A stretch of DNA of 64,000 bases, taken from Luteimonas suaedae (lineage in GTDB: Bacteria; Pseudomonadota; Gammaproteobacteria; Xanthomonadales; Xanthomonadaceae). Shown here piece by piece: positions 30,082 to 36,628 of this stretch. The DNA lies in the NCBI RefSeq assembly GCF_008312895.1, contig NZ_VSSP01000003.1, forward strand, positions 124,001 through 188,000, given 5' to 3'. Below the pieces are notes generated by a model that was not told where the DNA came from, did no database searches, and saw nothing but the letters and a program-made list of their open reading frames with translations. Numbering within the stretch: position 1 is the first letter of the stretch; every line of letters begins with the position of its first letter. A program made the translations under genes and the position numbers.

Positions 30082-30723
30082 CTATGACGACTTCGGCTTG
30101 TGATTCGCCAGCAGGCTGCTGTACTTGGCGATGCTCTGGTCGATCTTGTCGATGGCGAAACTGGCGGACTCGGCTTCCATCGCGCCCGCGGCCGCGGCCA
30201 CCGCGGCGGCGGCGGCCACCATCACGTCCGTCACCAGCACGCCCAGCGCGTCCTCGGCGGCCTGCGCCAGGTTCTGCTCGACCAGGTTCTGCGTCATCTG
30301 CTTGAGCAGAACGCCCTGGCTGGCCAGCGCCAGCTTGCTGGCGCCGTCGAAGTAGGCGGCCGCGGACTGCGCCACCAGGCCGGTGGCCTGGCTGATCATC
30401 ATGTCGGGACCGATCGCGATCTGCGACGGCGCATAGGCGGTGTCCTCGGCGTTGCTCATCCGCACTGCCTGGACGATCTGCTGGTTGAGTGCATCGGTCG
30501 CCGGCGCCGCCGCGCCCGCCTGGGCCAGCAGGTGCGCGTTCATCGCGCTCAGCGTCGTCGGACGCTTGGGTGGCGCCACAGACGGAGGCGGAGGCAGGGA
30601 CGGCGAAGGTGAAGGTGAAGGCGATGGCGGTGGCGGTGGCGACGCGGGATCCGAGGCCTCCGTCGCCGCACTACCGCTCCCTTCCGGAGTCTGCCTGGAC
30701 TTTCTCCTGAACCAAAGCGCCAT
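30082..30723 (-). CDS. Reb-family protein with proline-rich N-terminal region
   Basis: 213 residues. Residues 1-55 are disordered, with a long Pro/Ser tract (SPSPSPSPSLPPPP). Residues about 75-150 follow the Reb pattern seen in the small paralogues: LNQQIVQAVRMSNAEDTAYA, then SQIAIGPDMMISQATGLVAQ, where the paralogues read NxQITDAVTQxNVxVxGEAP and then xxxYQxxxHSTG. A long Ala-rich helix (VMVAAAAAVAAAAGAMEAES) and a charged tail follow. This could be a larger R-body subunit, a membrane-active variant or a linker to other components. Ribosome site GGTGA. Downstream is the deaminase-like gene (54 bp). Confidence 0.8.
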   Translation of the reverse strand: MALWFRRKSRQTPEGSGSAATEASDPASPPPPPSPSPSPSPSLPPPPSVAPPKRPTTLSAMNAHLLAQAGAAAPATDALNQQIVQAVRMSNAEDTAYAPSQIAIGPDMMISQATGLVAQSAAAYFDGASKLALASQGVLLKQMTQNLVEQNLAQAAEDALGVLVTDVMVAAAAAVAAAAGAMEAESASFAIDKIDQSIAKYSSLLANHKPKSS

Positions 30724-30776
30724 GGCTCACCTCCCCTCGTCCGGAAGGACGGCGCCCGACGATGCGGTGCACCCGT

Positions 30777-31013
30777 TCACGACTTCTCTCCGATCGCCAT
30801 GATCAGCCCCACCGCCTTGGAGATGACGGCGCTGGAAATCTGGTTGAGCGCCTGCTGGCTGTGCACCGCGTTCTGCAACGCCAACCCGGTGGAGTGGCTG
30901 GCGACCTGGTAGAGCGCGGCGATCGCTTGCGCCGGCGCCTCGGCGACGACCTTGACGTTGGTCTGTGTCACCGCATCGGTGATCTGCGCGTTGACGGGTG
31001 TGGAATCGGCCAT
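30777..31013 (-). CDS. Short RebB-family R-body protein 4
   Basis: 78 residues: VNAQITDAVTQTNVKVVAEA, PAQAIAALYQVASHSTGLAL, QNAVHSQQALNQISSAV. It carries only the Reb core without the C-terminal segment (YSLDTTAAAG) of copies 1-3. The ATG lies in the same context as those copies (AAGGA and TTTCC just before it). It is the first structural gene after the sigma factor and may be an initiating or capping subunit, as the distinct Reb proteins of known R-bodies have different roles. Confidence 0.9.
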   Translation of the reverse strand: MADSTPVNAQITDAVTQTNVKVVAEAPAQAIAALYQVASHSTGLALQNAVHSQQALNQISSAVISKAVGLIMAIGEKS

Positions 31014-31123
31014 GGAAATATCCTTGAGCGGTCGCAGGAAGTCGGGCGTCGGTGGAGCCGGCGGTAGCCGCCGTGCTTCTCATCCAAACGCACCGGCGCG
31101 CACGTTGTGAACGGCCGCGGCGT

Positions 31124-31681
31124 TCAATCGCGCGCATCCGCCGTCCGCAGGCGCCGGCGCAGCAGTTCGACGCGTTTGCGCGTCAATGGCTCGCTGATGT
31201 GCAGGCGTTCGGAGATCGCCACGTAGGGAAGATCCTCGACGAAGCGGAGGGCGAACAGCCGCTTCTGCTCGCGCGTCAACGCGGCGACTACGGCCACCAC
31301 CCGGTTCATCTGGTCGCGCAGTTCCGCGTGCTGCAACGGCGACAGGCCACCGCCGTCCCGGGTTTCCAGCGCCGCCTGCACATCGGCGGCGATATCCACG
31401 GTCGCACCCTCGCGCCGGCCGCGCCTGACGCCGTCCAGGAAGACATGACGCAGCACCACCATCAGCAGACCCGCCGGATCGGTCAGCGAATCCGGCGATC
31501 CGCGCATGAACAGCAATGCCTTGACCGCGGTATCGCCGATCAGGTCCTCCGCACGATCGCGACGGCCACCCGCCAGGCGCAGTGCGCGCCTGCGCAACTC
31601 GGGCAGGGTCGCCTGCCACGCATTGACGAACATCTCGTCCGCGGTGCCGAACGCACCGTGGGCCTGCCTCCCGCTTTCCAT
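31124..31681 (-). CDS. ECF-type sigma factor at the head of the R-body locus
   Basis: A 185-residue sigma-70 family protein. The region 2 part includes LRLAGGRRDRAEDLIGDTAV and PAGLLMVVLRHVFLDGVRRG; the region 4 HTH is LTREQKRLFALRFVEDLPYV followed by ISERLHISEPLTRKRVELL. AGGAG and ATG at 31681. It is first in the same-strand gene run, 110 bp ahead of the first reb gene, so it probably directs transcription of the locus. Sigma factors near R-body genes are known in other proteobacteria. No anti-sigma factor gene is adjacent. Confidence 0.9.
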   Translation of the reverse strand: MESGRQAHGAFGTADEMFVNAWQATLPELRRRALRLAGGRRDRAEDLIGDTAVKALLFMRGSPDSLTDPAGLLMVVLRHVFLDGVRRGRREGATVDIAADVQAALETRDGGGLSPLQHAELRDQMNRVVAVVAALTREQKRLFALRFVEDLPYVAISERLHISEPLTRKRVELLRRRLRTADARD

Positions 31682-32021
31682 CGCCCGGCTCCTTCCGTTT
31701 CGTGTCGGGCGAGTCTCGGAAGGCGACGCGGGCGGCGGCTGTTACCTGCGGGACACGCAGACCGCACCTGGCGGACCAGTTTCGCCTTGTACGCAGCTTG
31801 TCACGCTCTGGAACTGCGAGCAGTCACGGAATGGATCCGCCGTGCATCACGCGGCGCGCCATCGCCGGCGGTGGCGGCGGCGCCATGAACGGCCGGCGGC
31901 GGCCGCGCTTCATGCACGGAATGAACGCAGGCTGCAGCATGCATGCAATGCCAACCTTTGCTTCATGCGATGCAAACACCGTCGGCAACACCATCGGACC
32001 CATCAATCGATGGAGGTCTGC
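31682..32021. other. 340-bp divergent region between the R-body sigma factor and a small gene
   Basis: No gene I can support; open frames here are Arg- or Met/His-rich and lack ribosome sites. It contains a self-complementary GCATGCATGC (31937-31946) and repeated GCATG/GCAATG motifs. It must contain the R-body locus promoter on the minus strand, but no consensus sigma-70 promoter is clear. That would fit use of an alternative sigma factor. Confidence 0.4.
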
Positions 32022-32282
32022 ATGCGTGCTCTTTTCGTTGGCGGTGTCGTCGACAACAGTGAACTCGACATGGAGGGCGATTCGCCGCCCCTGCATTACC
32101 CGCCCGATACCGGCGGCGGCCGGCCCCGCTACCGATTGCATCAGGTAGGGCGCAACAACGGCACCGTCGCCTACGCGGTCTACGGTTCACCGGAACTCTC
32201 ACCCGAGCAGGTCAAGCAGGTCGCGGACGAGCGCGCCTACCCGCGCCGGTTCGACGCCGAACCCAGGGACGTGGAAGCCTGA
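32022..32282 (+). CDS. Small conserved-looking hypothetical protein
   Basis: 86 residues from ATG 32022, with GGAGG 5 nt before it. It starts MRALFVGGVVDNSELDMEGD, then has HYPPDTGGGRPRYRLHQVGR, and ends with SPEQVKQVADERAYPRRF and an acidic tail. No signal or membrane segment. I do not recognise the family. The strong ribosome site and codon use indicate a real gene. It is transcribed away from the R-body locus and stands alone. Confidence 0.7.
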   Translation: MRALFVGGVVDNSELDMEGDSPPLHYPPDTGGGRPRYRLHQVGRNNGTVAYAVYGSPELSPEQVKQVADERAYPRRFDAEPRDVEA

Positions 32283-32330
32283 GGCACGCACCGAATACGC
32301 CGCCGCGAGCACATCGGATCCCGCTGCCAC

Positions 32331-32475
32331 CGTAGGAGCGCGCCATGCGCGCGATGCTGCGGGCATGGCGCCGCCCGCGAATTCCGGTGACCGGCGCGCC
32401 TGCCGGTCCGGAATCGCGGCCTCCACCGGATCCTGTCGGCACCCACGGCATCGCGCGCATGGCGCGCTCCTACGG
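32331..32475. repeat. REP-like palindromic element, copy 3
   Basis: Full copy with the same outer arms and inner palindrome as 9802-9945. It sits between two convergent genes, 9 bp from the end of the ybbP-like gene. Confidence 0.9.
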
Positions 32476-32484
32476 CCGGCCGGA

Positions 32485-34983
32485 TCAGCCCTGCAGTTCG
32501 CGCAGCGTCACCGACGGCGGCGCATCGAGCACCCGGCGCGTCGCGAACAGGCCGGCCGCCAGGGTGACCAGCACGCCGAGGCCGCCGCCGACCGCCGCCA
32601 GCTGCCAGTTCGGATTCCACGACAGGTCGAACACCTGCGAGGCGACCACGCCCGACAGCACCGAGGCCGCGATCGCCGCCACCAGCCCCGACAGCAGGCC
32701 GATGGCGGCGAACTCCGATGCCTGCGCCAGCCGGAGCTGACGGCGGCTGCCGCCGAGCACGCGCATCACCCCGCCCTCAAGCAGGCGCTCGTCCTGGCTG
32801 GCGCTGACGGCCGCCAGCAACACCAGCACGCCGGCCACCAGCGAGAACCAGAACACCGCCTGCACGACGATCGACACCTGGTCGGCGGTGCTGCGCACCT
32901 GGGCGAGCACCGCATCGACGTCGATCACCGACAGGTTGGGAAAACGTTCGACCAGCTCCGCGGTGAAGCGGCCGCGCTCCGGCGGCACCGATACCGCGGT
33001 GATGTAGCTGGCCGGGTAGCCGTCCAGCGCGCCGGGCGAGGCGAGGACGAAGAAGTTCGGCCGGAAGCTTTCCCACTCGACGCTGCGCAGGCTGGTGATC
33101 GGTGCCTCCAGCCGCTGGCCGGCGACGTCGAAGGCGATGCGGTCGCCGATCTTCCAGCCCAGCGTTCCGGCGAAGCGTTCCTCCACCGAGAATTCCGCCT
33201 GCGCCGGGACGCCGTTCCAGAACCTGCCGGCGGTGATCTTGTTGTCGTCGCGCAGCGTTTCGGCCATCGACAGGTTGAACTCGCGCTCGGCCATGCGCCG
33301 GGCGCGTGGCTGCGCATCGGCATAGGTCTCGCCGGTCACCGTCTGGTCGTTGCGCCCGACCAGGCGCGCACGCACCATCGGGAACAGGACCGGCGCATCG
33401 ACCTCCTGCGCGGCCATGAACGCGCGCACCGGGTCCAACTGATCGGGCTGCACGTTGATGATGAAGCGGTTGGGCGCGGTCTCGGCCAGCGCCAGCTGCC
33501 AGCGGTCGAGCAGGTCGGTGCGCACGAAGGTCAGCAGCAGCAGCGCCATCAGTCCCAGCCCCAGCGCTGAAATCTGCGCGATGCTGGTGCCGGCCCGGCG
33601 ACTGACGTTGGCCAGGCCGTAGCGCAGGCTGCCGCGCAGGCGCGGGCGCAGCCGCCGCACCAGCGCGATCAGCGCCCAGGCGAGCAGGGCCAGGACCGCC
33701 AGCGTGGCGAGGATGCCGAGCAGCATCGTCGTGGCGAGTTCGGCCGAACCCGCCTTCCACCACAACAGCGCGGCGAGGCCGCCGAGCCCGGCCAGCAACA
33801 CCACCAGCGCGCCGGGCTCGACCGGATCCAGGTCGCGGCGCAGCACCCGCAACGCGGACACCCGCCGCAGCGCCAGCACCGGCGGCGCGCCGAAGGCCAG
33901 CAGCACCACCAGGCCGACGCCATAACCTTGGACCGCCGGCAGCCAGCCCGCGGCCGGCAGGTCCACTTGCAGCGCCTGCGCGATCCATCCGCCGACCGCC
34001 CATTGCAGCGCGAACGCCAGCACCACGCCCAGCGTGGCCGCGATCAGGCCGAGCAGCAGCAGCTCGCCGACGTGGATGCCGACCAGGGTGCGCTGGCTGG
34101 CGCCGAGGCAGCGCATCACCGCCGCGCCGGACAGGTGCCGCTCGCTGTGGCGGCGCGCGGCCATTGCCACCGCCACCGCCGCCAGCACCACCGACACCAG
34201 CGCCGCCAGGCCGAGGAAGCGGCCGGCGCGGTCGAGCGCCGAGTTCACTTCCGGGCGCGCGTCGCGGATCGTCTCCAGCCGCTGCCCGCGCGCGAGGTTC
34301 TCGCGGGCATCCGCGGCGAAGCGCTCCACCGCGCCGGTTTCGCCCGCCACCACCAGCCGGTAGCGGACGCGGCTGCCCTCCTGCACCAGGCCGGTGGCCG
34401 GCAGGTCGGCGAGGTTGAGGAACACCTTGGGCGCGACGTTGAAATAGTCGATCGAGGCGTCGGGCTCCTGTGTCACCAGCGCCGCCAGGCGCAGCTGCAG
34501 CGTGCCGATGCCGATGGTGTCGCCGACCCGCGCGCCGAAGGCGTCGGCGCCGGCGCGGCTCATCCACAACGTGCCCGGCGCGGGCACGCCATCGGCTTCG
34601 CGCTCGGGGCCGCCGGCGCCCTCGACGATGCGGAACGCACCGCGCAGCGGGAAACCCTCGCCGAGTGCACGCAACTCGCCCAGCCGCGGCTCGGCGCCGG
34701 CGCGGATCATGCTGTCGAGCTCGACCGTCTCGGTGCGCCGCAGGCCGGCCGCGTCGGCGGCGGCGCGCACCTCGTCGTCGATCGGCCCGTCGCCGCGCAG
34801 CACCGCATCGCCGCCGAGCAGGCGGTTGGCCTCGATCGCCAGCGCGCGTCCGGCGCGGTCGGTGACGAAACCGACCGCGGTCACCGCCAGCACTGCCAGC
34901 ACCAGCGCCGCCAGCATGATGCGCACCTCGCCGGCGGCCAGATCACGGCGCAGCTGGTTGGCCGCCAGCGCGAGTGTCCTCAT
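32485..34983 (-). CDS. ybbP: FtsX-like ABC transporter permease (YbbP)
   Basis: An 832-residue inner-membrane permease of the YbbP type. It has an N-terminal helix (IMLAALVLAVLAVTAVGFVT), a large periplasmic MacB-like core domain, a first FtsX block (FLGLAALVSVVLAAVAVAMA, VGELLLLGLIAATLGVVLAF), central helices, a second core domain, and a final FtsX block (SIVVQAVFWFSLVAGVLVLL). The start overlaps the YbbA stop by 4 bp. With YbbA it forms a transporter of the lipoprotein/lysophospholipid type. The arrangement opposite tesA is the conserved gammaproteobacterial one. Confidence 0.93.
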   Translation of the reverse strand: MRTLALAANQLRRDLAAGEVRIMLAALVLAVLAVTAVGFVTDRAGRALAIEANRLLGGDAVLRGDGPIDDEVRAAADAAGLRRTETVELDSMIRAGAEPRLGELRALGEGFPLRGAFRIVEGAGGPEREADGVPAPGTLWMSRAGADAFGARVGDTIGIGTLQLRLAALVTQEPDASIDYFNVAPKVFLNLADLPATGLVQEGSRVRYRLVVAGETGAVERFAADARENLARGQRLETIRDARPEVNSALDRAGRFLGLAALVSVVLAAVAVAMAARRHSERHLSGAAVMRCLGASQRTLVGIHVGELLLLGLIAATLGVVLAFALQWAVGGWIAQALQVDLPAAGWLPAVQGYGVGLVVLLAFGAPPVLALRRVSALRVLRRDLDPVEPGALVVLLAGLGGLAALLWWKAGSAELATTMLLGILATLAVLALLAWALIALVRRLRPRLRGSLRYGLANVSRRAGTSIAQISALGLGLMALLLLTFVRTDLLDRWQLALAETAPNRFIINVQPDQLDPVRAFMAAQEVDAPVLFPMVRARLVGRNDQTVTGETYADAQPRARRMAEREFNLSMAETLRDDNKITAGRFWNGVPAQAEFSVEERFAGTLGWKIGDRIAFDVAGQRLEAPITSLRSVEWESFRPNFFVLASPGALDGYPASYITAVSVPPERGRFTAELVERFPNLSVIDVDAVLAQVRSTADQVSIVVQAVFWFSLVAGVLVLLAAVSASQDERLLEGGVMRVLGGSRRQLRLAQASEFAAIGLLSGLVAAIAASVLSGVVASQVFDLSWNPNWQLAAVGGGLGVLVTLAAGLFATRRVLDAPPSVTLRELQG

Positions 34984-35687
34984 GCGTCGTCCACCAGGCG
35001 GCCGCTGTCCAGGCGCAGCATCCGGCGGCAGCGCGAGGCCAGGTGCTCGTCATGGGTCACCAGCACCAGGGTGGTGCCGGCCTCGGCGTTCATCGCGAAC
35101 AGCAGCTCGATGATGGCCTGCCCGGTCTGGGTGTCGAGGTTGCCGGTCGGCTCGTCGGCGAACAGCAGCGATGGCCCGGTGACGAAGGCGCGCGCCAGCG
35201 CCACGCGCTGCTGTTCGCCGCCGGACAGCTGCCGCGGATAGTGGCCCAGGCGCTCGCCGAGGCCGACCTTGCGCAGCGTCTGCTCGGCCGGGCGACGCGC
35301 GTCCGCGTCCCCGCGCAACTCCAGCGGCAGCATCACGTTCTCGAGCGCGGTGAGCGAAGGCAGCAGCTGGAAGCTCTGGAACACGAAGCCGACCTTGTCC
35401 GCCCGCACCCGCGCGCGGCCGTCCTCGTCCAGCGTCGACAACGGCTGGCCATCGAGCGACACCTCGCCGCTGCTCGGCGTGTCCAGGCCGGCCATCAACG
35501 ACAGCAGCGTGCTCTTGCCTGAACCGGAGGCGCCGACGATGGCGACGCTGTCGCCGTGCTCGATGCGGAACCCGACGCCGTCGAGAATGGTCAGATCGCC
35601 GGACGGCAGCGGCACCCGCTTGCCGAGGCCGGTGACTTGGAGCGCGTGGCGGACGTCCGCCGACGCGGCGGGAGTGGAATCGGCCAT
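34980..35687 (-). CDS. ybbA: ABC transporter ATP-binding protein (YbbA)
   Basis: A 235-residue LolD/MacB-type ATPase. The Walker A is GASGSGKS, the Q-loop is in FVFQSFQLLPSLTALENVML, the signature is LSGGEQQRVALARA, the Walker B is SLLFADEPTGNLD, and the H-loop is in LVLVTHDEHLA. It powers the YbbP permease; coupling is by a 4-bp overlap. The ATG at 35687 is preferred. It is divergent from tesA over about 150 bp containing an A/T-rich stretch (TTAAACGTTTCTTAAG) that may hold the promoters. Confidence 0.95.
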   Translation of the reverse strand: MADSTPAASADVRHALQVTGLGKRVPLPSGDLTILDGVGFRIEHGDSVAIVGASGSGKSTLLSLMAGLDTPSSGEVSLDGQPLSTLDEDGRARVRADKVGFVFQSFQLLPSLTALENVMLPLELRGDADARRPAEQTLRKVGLGERLGHYPRQLSGGEQQRVALARAFVTGPSLLFADEPTGNLDTQTGQAIIELLFAMNAEAGTTLVLVTHDEHLASRCRRMLRLDSGRLVDDA

Positions 35688-35836
35688 GGGTATCCTCGTG
35701 TGGGTGCCGGCGATGATCCGGGTCTGGGATTAAACGTTTCTTAAGAACTTCCGGGATCCTCTGTCCCGGTTCATCGACAACTTCGGACCGTGCTGGCGCT
35801 TATGCTGGCGGCCGGACCATCGGGAGCAGGAATCGC

Positions 35837-36523
35837 ATGTTGCTTGACCATCTTCGGTATGCGGCCTTCCGCCGCCGCATGCAATGGGCCATCGGTTGGG
35901 GGCTGCTGCTCGCGACGCTCGCGACCGCCCACGCGGCGGAGCCCGTCGCGCGCCCGGCCACCGAGGCGGCGCCACGCACGATCCTGGTGATGGGCGACTC
36001 GTTGTCGGCCGGCTACGGCATGGCCGCGTCGGAGGGATGGGTGGCGCTGCTGGCCGACGGGCTCGCCGCCAACCACCCCGACTGGCGTGTGGTCAACGCC
36101 AGCATCAGCGGCGAAACCACTGCCGGCGGCTCGTCGCGGATCACCGCCGAGGTGTTGCGGCACCGGCCGGCGGTGGTGGTGATCGCGCTGGGCGCCAACG
36201 ACGGCCTGCGCGGGCTGCCGATCCGCGAGATGCGCCGCAACCTGGCGCGGATGATCGGCGCCTCGCAGCATGTCGGCGCCGAGGTGCTGCTGATCGGCAT
36301 GCGCATGCCGCCGAACCTCGGCAGCGAGTACACGCGCGACTTCGAGGCCCTGTATCGCGAACTGGCCGATTTCTTCGACGTCCCGCTGCTGCCGTTCCTG
36401 CTCGAGCCGATCGCGCTCGAGCGCGACGCGTTCCAGGACGACAACCTGCATCCCACCCCCGCGGCACAGGCGCGGCTGCGCGACCACGTGTGGACGGCGC
36501 TGGAGCCGTTGCTGCAACGGTGA
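35837..36523 (+). CDS. tesA: SGNH arylesterase/lysophospholipase TesA
   Basis: A 228-residue periplasmic esterase. The signal peptide (IGWGLLLATLATAHA) is preceded by a 15-residue basic stretch. The SGNH blocks are VMGDSLSAGYGMAASEGWV (nucleophile Ser55), the block II Gly in ISGETTAGGSS, ALGANDGL with the oxyanion Asn, and DDNLHPTPAAQ with the catalytic Asp and His. It hydrolyses acyl and aryl esters and lysophospholipids. The AGGA site and ATG at 35837 are preferred; initiation within the basic stretch is possible. Its position next to ybbA-ybbP is conserved in many gammaproteobacteria. Confidence 0.95.
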   Translation: MLLDHLRYAAFRRRMQWAIGWGLLLATLATAHAAEPVARPATEAAPRTILVMGDSLSAGYGMAASEGWVALLADGLAANHPDWRVVNASISGETTAGGSSRITAEVLRHRPAVVVIALGANDGLRGLPIREMRRNLARMIGASQHVGAEVLLIGMRMPPNLGSEYTRDFEALYRELADFFDVPLLPFLLEPIALERDAFQDDNLHPTPAAQARLRDHVWTALEPLLQR

Positions 36524-36628
36524 CGCCGTGGCGCGTGCCGCCGGAACGCAGGCGTCGGGATTCCGTATCGGGTCACCCCTAGGTTGGGGTTGTCCCCAGC
36601 TTGAGCGGGGCGGTCGCGCCCGGTATCG

